64,000 nt of DNA, taken from assembly GCA_905250075.1 (NCBI GenBank), contig CAJNOP010000185.1, forward strand, positions 171,944-235,943. Reading direction: 5' to 3'. Below, piece by piece: positions 37,975-50,710 of this stretch. The notes beneath the pieces were generated by a model that saw only the letters and a program-made list of their open reading frames with translations, had not been told where the DNA came from and did not search any database. This DNA comes from Rotaria sp. Silwood1 (taxonomy: Eukaryota; Rotifera; Eurotatoria; Philodinida; Philodinidae). The position numbers were made by a program, and so were the translations under genes. Numbering within the stretch: the stretch's first letter is position 1; every line of letters starts with the position of its first letter.

Positions 37975-40900
37975 TCAGTTTAAATAAATTCGACATTTGC
38001 TTGTACCACAATGACAAGGAATTTTAATATCTTCTTCCGGAAACGAATAATCATATGTTAATTCTGATCCACGAGGTATATCCATTAATGCATAAATAAC
38101 AATATGCTTAATACCACCTGATAAAACAGTTTTAGCAAAACAATTTGGCTAAAACAAAAAAAAACAAAAAGAATCATTTTTATAAAATTGTATATATTTC
38201 TTTTTATTTGAAAAACTTACCTCACAATTATGATTAATAAATCGAGCTTTATTTCCACGATGCGTAGCATCAATAACATTCATTGCATCAACCGTAAACA
38301 TATAACAACCAAAACCCTTAATAAATATCATTGATACTTTTGTTTCTTTTTTTTTTTTGTTTGCTTTTTATTTTCTTACTTTTCCTTCATTTTCACGTTC
38401 ACGTTTATCTGTAAGACATGGTCGAACAACTTCACCTGTATATTCAATAATCATTTGTCCTTCAATTAAATCAACTAATGTAAATAAACCACAACCATGT
38501 ATAGGTGATGAACCAACAAGTAAAGCACGTTCAGAAAAATAATGTAAATGATAAAGACGTAAACTAACAGAAGCTTCTTCAAGAATAATTCGTCTAATAG
38601 AAAAAGCAAAACAAAAAAAAACAAACTCAACAATTAAAATTTAATATGAAAAGCAATTAGTGCAATACGTGGGGGAATTAAAATGTGAAACACAACATAC
38701 TTGCTGTTGTTCATCACACGAAGTCGTTTTATTCTATCTATTTTAGGATACATTCTTTTACCATTCATTTACTTCATCCTCCAGAACTGAAATACGTTAG
38801 TAGTTTATAGAGTAGAAAAAAATCTAATTTATCCAAAAATTGATTAAAAAAACATGTTTCGTGATACTTTTAACTTTTTTAAGGAAAGGTCATAGAAAAT
38901 ACAGCAACCTCTCATTTTTTCTTGCTTTGTAAAGATGGCATTGACCTAAGTATTTAAAACACAAACATGTTGTTGTTAAACATTTTTTTTTCCACCCACT
39001 TATAATATGTGATTAAATATGACCATTTGTCATGTGGAAAGGGAGAGAGTATTGCTAAGATGTCGGTCACGTTGTATTTCACAAAAAAATTAATAAAAAA
39101 GAAAACTTACCTTGCATATGCAAGTGCATTATCAATTTCAAATGAGTTAAGTGCATATTCAATTTTTCTACTTTGATTTAATAACCAACCAAATCTTTGA
39201 CGTTCACGAGTTTTTCTTTCGTATATATTTGATCTTGAACATGATAATAAATTTTTTTTTTTATTAAAATTTTCTATTGAACATGTAGAATTATTGTAAT
39301 TATTATTTGATGATGATGATGATGACAATGGTAATATAATTGTTCCAATTTGTTGTTGATTTGTATACATTTGATTAAGCATTATTTGAATAATAGGTTT
39401 TGTTAAACCAAATACTTTATGTCCATTTAATTCTTCATTTGTCATTGATAAATGTTGTAAATTCATATCATCACGACAATTACGTATTAAATTAATAATT
39501 ATTGACCATGCTGAATCTAAATCATCGGATATGATTTCATATCCTTCATCATTTGTTATTGTAAATTTCACACGAGAAAAATTTGATTTTGACCATTGTT
39601 TATATAATTGAATAAGATCATCGGATGATATAGATTTTTTCTTTTCAGAATTTTTTATTTGATGATTACGATTTGTAGGTAATATTGGAGTAAAATTACC
39701 TAATGATGGTGAATTAACATAATCTGATAAATCTATTGAATATTCACTGTTCGTATAAAAACGTTCAGAATTTGTTTTATCAATAATCTGTTCAATTAAA
39801 GAATTCATTACAATAGAAGATATATGGAAATCAACATCATCATTATCATCATCGATTGACCCATCTACTTGTGGGATACATGTTGATTTAGATAGTAAAT
39901 GAGAACTCTTATCAGTTGTATGAACTAAAGGTATTGTATCATTGAAAGATGAATAGGAATCTATCATAGGCAAAAGGAAATATATATATTGTAAATATGT
40001 CAAATTAAGAAATAAATCTTACGTTGAGAATTATCATATGATTTTGATAGTGATATAGTTTCAGTTTGAGTAGATATACTTGAACGCCATTGAGATGTAC
40101 AGGAAGACAATTGCGAAGAATTCATTGCTGATATTTGAGAATCTTAATAGAGTTCATATGACGTACAAATAAGCAAAGATTTAATTCAAGTAAATTACTA
40201 CAGGTAGATTCAGTGAGAATAACAAAAGCATAATTCATTCGTTAGTGATTCGTCAATTTTTTATTATGTCTCATTTATTTTCTTGATTTTTAATTAAAAC
40301 AGTTCTTCAAAGAAAAACCAGACTGATTTAGAGAATTTCGAAAGAAACTCATAAAATAATGTTGACCTAACATGTTTAACATTTCTTTTAGGTCAAAAAG
40401 TCTTGAAAACTACGTATGTTTTGATATAAAATATATATTAATTAGTGAAAGGAAGTATTTCTATTAGATTGGGCGTATTGTTTCTTCAGAGGAAATCTTC
40501 TGTTGCATGAAGAGTTTTATAACATAAGCCAGTTTCTAGCTAAGACATGACATTCAAACTTTTGTCAATATTAAAGTTCTTATTACTTCTCTTTAATGAG
40601 TACGTCAAGTCTTTATATTTATGCGAAAGAATATTAGTAAAATTTCTTTTACTCTTTTAGCTTCACTAGAACATCTTTTGATAATACGATTATGTCTAGA
40701 GTCAGTCTAATGAGTGGCCCATAAAAATATGAAACACTTCTTTTTTTTAGTTCTTTTCTTAAGCAGCACAAATATTATTGAAAGACTAGACCCTTCTCTG
40801 ATTCGCCTATGTCATGGTTGGTTTTGTAATTAGAAAAGTCCGTAACGATTTTCTTTGATTAATTTGAAATTTATATCAGAATTTACTTCTGAATAACATC

Positions 40901-43900
40901 CCAGGAATCCTCAGAAATATGATGAAAAGATAGAATAAAAAATTCTCTATGTATTGATGCTTTACTTTGAATATCAGATTTGATGAGCGCAGTATGACAC
41001 AAATCCATGGGTGTCTGTCAAAAAATAGGAGATTATAATTAAATAATTGAATTATATAAACACAAAGTCTCTTAACAATGTCTGAGCTGCTCAAAAGAAA
41101 TATAAGTGTCACATTCTTACTGAATTATCTGTTAAATTACATTTATATTTTCATGTAAATAAGTTTTATTAATAATATAATGGAGTGTTTTATTCAAATT
41201 TCCTCTTTCAATTTTGCAGTACTGACTGTCGGTATTTGCTGAAAGCTATGTTCTGAAAAGTCACAGAATTAAGGATATCGTAGCACAGGCATATGCTCCA
41301 TGGTACGGTTATGCGTTCAAAAATTCATTTGAATCATAATCAAATGTCTTTATATTGCTTGGAGAACAGAACTCCAAGAAGCACAAACACTGACATAACA
41401 ATTCAGTATTCTAAATTTACTTTTATCAAATGATGAATGTATTATTAAGTTCTACTGCTTGCCGTAGGTCTGTCAATAGATGGCGTTATCTATCGATAGG
41501 TCAACGATACGCAATAGAAGTTAATAATACATACATCATTTGATGAAGAAAATTTGATTCTAAAAGTCTTCGTTTATTCTGTGTTACAATTAAAATCTTC
41601 TAGTTGCCTTTTCTATGCAAAAAAAAACGGTCAATACCATTCATTTGTTGTGGTACAGTCATATTTCTTAATAATTGTTTTAAAAGAAGATCATTATTTT
41701 TTTCTGTTGTTATTCCATTTGATGAATTATTTAATAAATGATAATTCAAGTTTGATTCTTGTGGTTGTCTAAAATAGCAAAACAAATAATCAATCGAGAA
41801 AAAAAAAAGTGTTTTATTTTCTATTATACATTTTTGTTGATTGTCCAACATGTCTAAGTGCTTGTACAAGTGCAAGAGCAAATTGTGAAACATTAGTTGT
41901 TTTTAAAAATTCATCATGAAATAAATGTTGTATATCATTTGTTTTATAATCTTTTATTGAAATTAAATTATCTTTTAATAAATTTTGTTTTGTTGTTGTT
42001 GTTAATGATATTTGTGATTGTTTATCATTAGCAAATCTATTTCGTGGTCGTGAAACATTTTTTAATGCTGATTTTGGTGTTTGACGTTTAACACATGATG
42101 GAGTTTCTTTTGTTAATCGTTTTGTTAGAGCATTACCAGCTAGATGAAGAAAATAAATAATAAAATAAATTTAAAAAAAAAATCGATAAATTTAATTACT
42201 ATTAGTTGTTTTTTTCTTATAATTTGTTTGATTTGATATAATTTTTTTATGAATTGAAGTTCGTTGACAAAATTCTTCAATATAATTTGAATGTTCATCA
42301 ATTTTTTTTTGAAATTTATCAAAATATTGTCGACATAAATCATATAATTGTTCAATATGAATTTGTTTATCTGTCATTGGATGTTCAATTATTTTATGAT
42401 TTGATTCTTTATTATGATATGTTTGTTCAACTTTAATATGTAAATGATAAACAGTTTTTTGTTGTGGATTTTTCATACTCCAAAATAAACGTGATGCACG
42501 ATAATCATTTGGATAATGTTTATTTGAAATATAATTTTCATCAGTTTTATCAATTTGATAATCAAAATTACCTAATGATTCAACTTGTAATGAACCAATA
42601 CAAAGACGAGTATTATATAAAGCAAATTCAACTAAATTATTTGATAGATCACCATATACAGTTGATGATGTATTTACAGATTTTATTTTTGGAAGATTTA
42701 TACCATCTAAATATATATATATAGACAAACATTTTTCTTTTTGTACTATTTAAAATTTTTAATTATCATCATTGACTAGAATCGCAGAACTACTCTTTAA
42801 AAGTGAGATTAACTTCTACGTTGTATATTTCAAAAAAGAAAAAAACAAACTTGTGCAATGAAGAAAAAAAAACAATAACACTCAACCCACCCTCAATTTA
42901 AAGTTTTAATACACAATATTTTCAGAATTCTAAATGAGAAAATAATCTTATGCACTATTATATGTAGCGATTTGAAATACTTCGCTGTTATATCGTGACC
43001 TATTTAGGAAGTAATATTCTTCTTGTTAGATACTTAATTAGACATGAACATAATCACTGATGTATGTTTCCCTTCTAATCTTAGCAATATTAAAATCAGT
43101 TTTTTCATATCTTGTGGCAACTGTGAAAATCACATTATTCGTTGATATTTCAATTATAAACGATTGATATATTTTTTCGTTCGGAGTAGAGATGTGCATA
43201 ACTAAACTTTTTTTTTCATCAGTCAATGAATCTCACTTGTATTACAACTTTTAATGTAAATCACATACTATTATTTGGTACTTCTTTTGTTTCATCTTCA
43301 TTGATACCATCTATACTATCTCGATGAATATTATTGATTGTTTTTAATCTATTATGTTTTAAACATAATGTTGTTAAATTTGGTAAATAACCATTTTTAA
43401 TATTTAATTGTTCTTGTAAATTTTTATCAATAGTTGAATAATATTTTTGTATACAATCACAATGAAAACGTTGATAACATTCATTTTCATTACAATGTAC
43501 ACTAGCACCTAATTTTGAACATATTGCACATATATATTTTGTTTGACAACGTTGTACTGTTTCACGTATATTACGTAATATATATGGTGGTTGATCTAAA
43601 TTTTTAGCATAAGCTGGTAATATACAACCAACATGTACCCATTGATTAATACCAAATGATATAAGACGACCAATATTTGATAATATATGATCAGATAATG
43701 TTTCACATATTTGACATTTTCTTGTATCAATATGATGAAGATTATTAAATTGATTATCATCATTTGTTTGATTTTTATCAAGATAATTTAATAATGAATT
43801 AATATATTTATCATTTAAAGTATATTCATTTTTTAAAGCATAGGAATGATCTATTGATGGTGATGGTTGAATATTATAATTTATTGTTGATGATAAATGA

Positions 43901-46222
43901 TTTAATGTTTTATTATTTGATGATGATGATAATAATGATGAAGATTTAAACCATGGACATTGACGAATAATACAACCATCAATAGCTGATTGCCAACGAT
44001 ATATATCATTGTTTGTAAGAAGACGTCGAATAATGATAAGTAAATCATTAAGAAATATATGAAGATTTAAATATTGATCATGAGATTCATGTAATTGTTG
44101 AAGATTTAATATATAAGATTGAATTTTATTTAGACGAATTTCGTCGAATATTATTAATTTTAATGTTGATAAAATATTTGATAGTATAGTTTTGATAGCT
44201 AAAAAAAAACATAAATATTAATTATAATTATGACATGCATTTCTTCATCATCTTTTCTTTTCTAAACCCTCCAGATATATATAGTTCATTTATTAGAACA
44301 AGACTTTCTTTTTTTTATTAAATTTTTCTATTCTTTTCTTATTAATTAATTTCTATTTTCTTACATTGAAGTTTATATTCCATTAGATATTTTTTAATTT
44401 TTTCTTTTTCATCTAAATCACATTTTGAACAAATCATATTTAAACATAAATATTTAATATGTGGTATAATTTCAGCATCTTCATTTAAATATCCATCACA
44501 TTTTGGATGAAAACGATTTTTACATTTAATACATTGTAAAAAATAATTTATTTGTTTTTGTTTAAATAAAATTTGTTCAATATATTTTTCACATAGATGA
44601 CATTTTTCAATATTATCATTTTTTTGTATACGTATTAATTTTATATTATTTAAACAATCAATACACATAAGTGATTGTTGTGATGAAAATGTTTTTGTTA
44701 ATGAAAGTATATTACGTTCATTTGATATTAATGTTTGTCCACAATCACATTTAATACATGATGGACAAAACCATGTTTGATTTATTAAATAACTATTTGT
44801 TAAACGTGATAAAGATATAGCTGTATTAGTATTATTAGTTAGATTATTTAATTCATTTAATTGATCATCTTTTAATTTTTTTATACATTTTATATGAAAA
44901 TTTCGTTTACAATCAAAACAAGATAATAATTGTGATGATAAATTTTGTTCATTTGTTACTCGTGATAAAAAATTTTGATGTGTTAATAAACCACATATAT
45001 TACATACATTACAATTTGGACATAACCATGAATCAGATAATGAATTTAATTGAGGACGTTCATAATTATTTAAACAATTTGGATGATATGCTTCACAACA
45101 ACAATTACAATAAATCAAATCCGAACCCATGGAACCACACTATAAAGAAAAAAAAAAATTTTCTTTTTATAGAATTTTTGATATCTGATATGAAGTTAAT
45201 GTCTTTTTTTTTTTTATATATCCGAACAATATACTGACACAGAAAGTTCTCCAATTGAAACTTAGCTTATCGACAGATCTCAACAAGAATAAGATTTGTC
45301 GATTTATCGCAGTTAGTAATAAGCTGGGCACATGTTGTTGAAGGACTTGCTCTCGTTTATAAATTCTAAAATATAGGATGGATCAAATGAAATGATATTT
45401 CATCGTTGATAGAAGAATATTCGTAGGTCATATTCACAGAAAAAAATCTAATCTATATATCTAGGGTTTATTGAAAAAATCGCATTCTTCTTCGGTAAAA
45501 TTACTCTTGGCACAGTCTGTATGATTTATGAAAAAATAAAGAAATAAAATTATTACCATATAACAAAGTGAATAAAATGAAAATGGTTCATTTGATAAAA
45601 CACAATAACCTTCTTTAAAAAGATCAATTCTATTAAATGTATTACGTAAGTCCCAACGTAATCTTTCAAGATAAATATCATTATTTTGATTATTAAAAAA
45701 TTCACCAGAATTTGTTGGTTGAATTCCTTTTCTTAAACCTTGATCATATAAATATTTAAATTGTGATATTAATCTTTTTGAATATCGACTTAATGTTTGT
45801 TGTTGTGGAACAGTTGTTGAATTTAAAACAACTGGTATATGACGATGTTGATCAGATGATATTTTAGAAAAATAAATATTTGATATATCGTCATCATTTT
45901 CTTCAATATCACTATTGTCATCATATTGTTTTATTGATGATTGTTCTGTATCATCACTTGTTGAACATTTTGATTCTGTATCATTATCATCATCTGTATC
46001 CGATAGTGTTAAACCAAATGTACAAGGACTATCATCTTGTTCATCAATATCGATTTGATCATATTTAAGACGTTTGGTTGAATATTGTTCAATATCATAT
46101 GGACGTTTACGTGAACGACATTCTCGTTTCGGACGTTCTTGTTTAATAAATGATGGTAAATTTTTAGTTTTAGCTGTTACAGATTCAAACATGACTGTTT
46201 CAATTTGTGCCATATTTGTCAT
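37975..46222 (-). CDS. KMT2A: Trithorax/MLL-type histone H3K4 methyltransferase
   Basis: Eleven exons: 46222-45557, 45139-44365, 44198-43269, 42706-42200, 42139-41830, 41768-41638, 40142-40023, 39960-39111, 38593-38380, 38316-38221, 38148-37975; 4773 nt, 1590 residues. Domains in order: a basic then acidic N-terminus; PHD fingers 1-3 from about residue 220 (CYMCGSMG spans the exon 1/2 junction); an extended PHD (CQICETLSDH, WVHVGCILPAYAK, CAICSKLGASVHC); FYRN (YNTRLCIGSLQVESLG, DYRASRLFWSM); FYRC (VKFTITNDEGYEI, AWSIIINLIR); SET with SPIHGCGLF, IIEYTGEVV, RFINHNCEPNCFAK and ELTYDYSFP; and post-SET CHCGTSKC. Widely separated FYRN and FYRC are typical of the KMT2A/KMT2B/trithorax branch. No CXXC domain was found. 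It diverges from RPLP0 with 381 bp between start codons. The symbol marks the family; the split from KMT2B cannot be made. Confidence 0.94.
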
Positions 46223-46603
46223 AATTCATTTGGCATAACACATTCAATCGAACACACAAAAAACTTTTCATTGGTTTATCTACCATTTGAATATAGTCTT
46301 GTCCTTTATTCATTGTGTATTTCGATCGGAGAAAAAAAACATAATAAAATTTTTCGAAAAAATTTTCTTTTCTTATATTTTTTAATGAAAATATTTACAA
46401 AATAAATTATAATTTAGAAATTTTTTTCTAGTTATAATAAAATAATATTCATCTGAAATAGTTGTTGTGTTTATTTATTTCTATGGAGGACGATACATCG
46501 ACGAGTGTTCGTCATTTTCATTCTGAACAAATTACAAAATTACAAAACTATAAAATAACTTGGTTTTATTTTTAGATATTAAAATAGAAAAAACAAAAAA
46601 ACA

Positions 46604-48455
46604 ATGGTGAAAGAAGATCGTTCAACATGGAAAGCTAAATATACAATGCGTTTAACGGTAAGCTCAATGATGATGAATTTTTTTCTATTAAATGTGTTCT
46701 GCAATTCTGAGTTTCTTTGGAAACATTGAGAATAATATTTATCTGAGAGCTACTTTATTATTTTTGTTTGGTTTGTTTTTTTTTAGCAATATTTGGATGA
46801 ATATCCGAAAGTATTTGTTGTTGGTGCTGATAATGTTGGTTCACGACAAATGCAAAAAATTCGTGTGTCACTCCGTGGACATGCTGGTAAAATAAAATAT
46901 TTTATTTTTTTTCGTAAAAACGAAATTCTTTTTTTTTTTGATTTAAATTAGTTATTCTCATGGGTAAAAATACAATGATGCGAAAAACAATCCGTGGACA
47001 AGTAACAAAAAATGCTAATTTGGATAAATTAATACCACATGTATATGAAAATGTTGGATTTGTTTTTACAAAAGAAGATTTAAGTTCAATTCGTGAAAAA
47101 ATTTTAGAAAATAAGGTAGAACAGAAGAAAATTTTCTTTTTCTAAATTAGATTGAAACTTTGCTTTTTTTTGTATACGTTTAGGTTGCTGCTCCAGCTCG
47201 TGCTGGTGCTATTGCTCCAGTTGATGTTACTATTCCAGCTCAAGTAACTAGTTTAGGTCCGGAAAAAACAAGCTTCTTTCAAGCTCTTCAAATTCCAACA
47301 AAAATTACACGTGGTACTATTGAAATTATTGTAAGTCGATCTCGACCATTGTATAGACTGGTAGTCTAAATACTTGAAGAATGTAGAGTATTGACATTGT
47401 AGCGCAGTTATGACAGACGACATCTATTTTTACATATACATGAAGCTTTATCTATAGTTTTTCTTCATCCAAAAAATAAATTAATTCGCTTTAATATTGA
47501 TGTTTCTGGTTCTTTGAAACTAACAAGGATCAATGAGGATTGTATTTTAAAAGTCTAGCATATCTGTACATCTTTGCTGATCTTTGATTTCTGATTTGAT
47601 ACATAATGAAGATAATATATATATAAATATAAAATTATTTTGTTTATAGAATGACGTACATTTAATTAAAATCGGTGAAAAAGTCGGTGCTAGTGAAGCA
47701 ACATTACTTAATATGTTGAATATTTCACCTTTTAGTTATGGTCTTATTATCCGTCAAGGTAAAATTTTTTTTTTTTATTTTCGAATTAATTTATTGTCTA
47801 TTTTTTACTTTTGAAAATTATAGTTTATGATTCTGGATCATGTTTTGAACCATATATACTTGATATTAAACCAGCTGATTTACGTGCAAAATTTTCACAA
47901 GGTGTTCAACGTTTAGCAGCATTTTCACTTGGTATCAATTATCCAAATCAAGCATCAGCACCTCATCTTATACTTAATGGATTTAAACGTCTACTTGCAT
48001 TAGCTGCTGATACTGATGTTGAATTCGAACAAGCTAAAACTGTAAGTAAAAATATAGTTTAATAGTCTAATATGATATTAGATCATGGTTCGATCCTACC
48101 TATGAGAAAACGGACAAATGATGAATATTTTATCCAGTTCTGCTACTGAATAAAGCAACTGATGAATACTAACCATATCCAACAGCGTTCTGAAGTCCGT
48201 TAAATTTCTTTTTCTACGAACACATTTCTTTTTTTTTGTCTTGGTCATTTTACTTTAGAGTAATGTGTTTTTATTTTTTTTTAGTTAAAAGAATACTTAA
48301 AAGATCCATCAAAATTTGCTGCCGCATCAGCACCAGCACCAACAACTGCTGCACCAGCTGCCAGTGCTAAACAAGAAACAGCAGCAAAACCGGAAAAGAA
48401 ACCTGAACCCGAATCAGATGATGATGATATGGGTGGTCTTGATATATTCGGTTAA
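46604..48455 (+). CDS. RPLP0: Ribosomal protein P0 of the large-subunit stalk
   Basis: Seven exons (46604-46657, 46787-46886, 46952-47115, 47184-47330, 47650-47758, 47824-48041, 48285-48455) give 320 residues. P0 binds the GTPase-associated centre of 28S rRNA and anchors P1/P2 dimers. Landmarks are [66 protein letters not shown], an Ala-rich hinge and the acidic tail [14 protein letters not shown], the conserved P-protein end that recruits translation GTPases. Four introns are 65-70 nt or slightly longer, while introns 1 (129 nt), 4 (319 nt) and 6 (243 nt) are long. Introns 1 and 6 carry box C/D snoRNAs. Confidence 0.97.
46661..46751 (+). ncRNA. SNORD96: Box C/D snoRNA in RPLP0 intron 1, SNORD96 (U96)-like
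   Basis: Terminal stem AGCTC (46661-46665) with GAGCT (46747-46751); C box ATGATGA (46667-46673); D' box CTGA (46707-46710); D box CTGA (46743-46746). The 16 bases directly 5' of D' (AATGTGTTCTGCAATT) are complementary to the strongly conserved 5.8S rRNA segment AATTGCAGRACACATT. By the box+5 rule, the fifth base upstream of D' pairs with the residue equivalent to human 5.8S G75, the site methylated by U96. The C' box is poor. The snoRNA starts only 3 nt after the 5' splice site, which is unusually close. Confidence 0.75.
48109..48201 (+). ncRNA. Box C/D snoRNA in RPLP0 intron 6, target unassigned
   Basis: All elements are present in order: terminal stem AACGGAC (48109-48115) with GTCCGTT (48195-48201), C box ATGATGA (48118-48124), D' CTGA (48146-48149), C' TGATGA (48160-48165) and D CTGA (48190-48193). 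The total is about 93 nt. Possible guides are TATCCAGTTCTGCTA before D' and CCATATCCAACAGCGTT before D. I could not match either to rRNA or snRNA from memory. The host intron is much longer than neighbouring ones, as expected for a snoRNA host. Confidence 0.85.
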
Positions 48456-49410
48456 AACAAAATAATTTGTTATCGTTTTTCATGTGTCAATATTGTCATC
48501 AATATCTTGTCTTTTTTTGCATTGTTCAATCCGCATTTTTTTTGGCACATCAAGAAAAAAGAAAACAGATGATACAACGAGAGAAATAATAAAAATACTT
48601 GAACAAGAACAATTCTTTGATAAAAAAAACAAAAACAAAAGATCTATTTTTGCTTTATAAAGAATTTCTTATTCGCTGTTAATCGAGAATATTTCTACCT
48701 TAATATTCGAATCGTCATTGTCATAGAAAGTATTTCCTATTTTGTAAAGAAATTTAAAGCTTCGATATTTTCTTTACATTCATACTTTTTGGTTGCGAAT
48801 CAATTGATCATTAGATAACAAGAGTTATTCTTTGCTCTTGGTCTAGAGAAAACTATTCCAGAATTTTTTCGTATTGTATCTGGAAATTCGTCCGTACTCG
48901 TTTTGGGTCATCCTTCTTAAATAATATTCTGGTTGATATGACTTATAAGATAATTCGCTTAAAACAATACAATATTTAACTATAATCTTTAATTTCGGTT
49001 AGAAAAACTTTTTTTTCTCATGATATCAGCAATCAATATGATAGAAGAGTGACTTTTTTTGTTAAATATATTGTTAATTGATAAATTAAAATACATAATG
49101 ATCATTGATCGATTAATCAAAAGGTAGTTTATTTCTAAATATTTTTCATAATAATAATAAGTATTTGTTATGTACAATCATCAAAACTAGTGCATACGAA
49201 TGATATCGTCCAAAGTCGACATATAAAATGGACCTAGGATATGAAGAAGAATGAAGATCAAGGTGTACATCATCTTATTCCTTTTTTTTTCTTGATTATA
49301 TATGGACAACGATAATAGTAGTGTTAGTTCTTCATTATGAGTCGCTCGAAACGATGACAACATTAACAGGATTCTGGTAACTGATATTCTGTATTCATCT
49401 CAAAAAATAC
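48456..49410. other. Intergenic after RPLP0
   Basis: The RPLP0 3' UTR is followed by AT-rich sequence; an AATAAA-like signal lies near 48587. No other feature supported. Confidence 0.4.
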
Positions 49411-50710
49411 ACAAAGGAGGAGGATGTTAAGCAATGAAATCGGCCCCTTCTTGAGATTGAGTTTTATATTTTCCAAATAGTCAATTGAGATGTCAAAAGT
49501 CGATTAACGTTCAAATTAGCCAGATACTCTTGCTTATAGCTATGCACGAGGGGCCAAAAATATTGATATTGTCTATTACCTGGCCAGTAGCGGTATGCGG
49601 TGTTCCTATGAAGTATATTGTTTCTGTTTTGAACGTCTTTTAATATCAGTTAAATACCAAATAAAAGCTCATTCTTTTCGCTATCGAATGATATAAGATA
49701 GTATGATAAACTATTCTTCTTTCATTGTTTTCTTGAGATGACCTTGTAGACTACTATGTAACATTTTATGAGTATTCATGAGAAAATCCCATTTTATGGT
49801 ATTAAAGGAATACAGATCCAAAAAATTGATATATTTGAAATAAGCATGAAAAACTAAGTCGTTCTATATATACTAGGAACTGCGCTCTCGACTTTCATTT
49901 TTTTCGAAAAATTTGGCCCTGGTCTCCGTCAGGGATATCCCGAAAAATAAATTCAACAAAATTCTCGTTTTTATCTCTTATCTAGCTGCCATTTTGACTT
50001 TATCTAGCTTTTAAACATTTTATGTCCGTATTTTCGTATCTAAACTCGATTTATTGCGATACTTATTGTTTTCGATATCCCTGAGGGGGACCAGAGCCAA
50101 ATTTTTCGAAAAAAATGAAAGTCGATAGCACAGTTCCTAGTATACATAGAGCGACTCAGTTTTTCATGCTAATTTCAAATATATCACTTTTTCAAATACA
50201 AAGCCGAACAGCTCGAGCAAAAATGAATCAGAAATGTCCGAAAAAATTCAATTTTTGGCATCGTTCAAGATTGTGCCTTTAGGTTGACTATCTTTCCCAC
50301 AAATTAAACTCAATATCATAGTATCATTTTGTAGAGCTTCAAAAGAGCTATCGATTAGTACCTAATTCAAATTGGATCTATATTCCTTTAATACCATAAA
50401 ATGGGATTTTCTCATGAATACTCATAAAATGTTACATAGTAGTCTACAAGGTCATCTCAAGAAAACAATGAAAGAAGAATAGTTTATCATACTATCTTAT
50501 ATCATTCGATAGCGAAAAGAATGAGCTTTTATTTGGTATTTAACTGATATTAAAAGACGTTCAAAACAGAAGCAATATACTTCATAGAAACACCGCATAC
50601 CGCGACTGGCCAGGTAATAGACAATATCAAATTTTTGGCCCCTCGTGCATAGCTATAACCAAGGTTTCAAGAAGGGGCCGATTTCATTGCTTAACGTCCC
50701 CCTCCTTTGT
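49411..50710. mobile_element. 1.3-kb fold-back (long inverted repeat) element
   Basis: The ends ACAAAGGAGG-RGGA-YGTTAAG and the reverse complement at 50681-50710 begin arms that stay similar nearly to the centre (about 50000). Paired landmarks: AAATCGGCCCCTTCTTGA with TCAAGAAGGGGCCGATTT, GCATGAAAAACT with AGTTTTTCATGC, and CGACTTTCATTTTTTTCG with its complement. The right arm has an unpaired segment at roughly 50190-50385, and the left arm one at about 49460-49535. There is no open reading frame of transposase size and no obvious target duplication. Confidence 0.75.

Noticed and set aside
43180-43200. AGTAGAGATGTGCATAAC, resembling a YAGAGATG hAT terminus in a KMT2 intron
   Set aside because: No matching inverted end or 8-bp duplication found nearby.
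45461-45556. Continuation of the KMT2 first exon frame to a stop (TEEECDFFNKP)
   Set aside because: A GTAATA donor at 45556 joined to the exon at 45139 rebuilds the first PHD CxxC (CYMCG), so this part is intron.
46658-46786. Reading RPLP0 intron 1 as coding
   Set aside because: Frames contain stops, and splicing 46657 to 46787 gives the conserved RLTQYL sequence of P0.
48084-48100. GGTTCGATCC, a tRNA B-box-like string in RPLP0 intron 6
   Set aside because: No A box or cloverleaf can be formed around it; the adjoining sequence folds as a C/D snoRNA instead.
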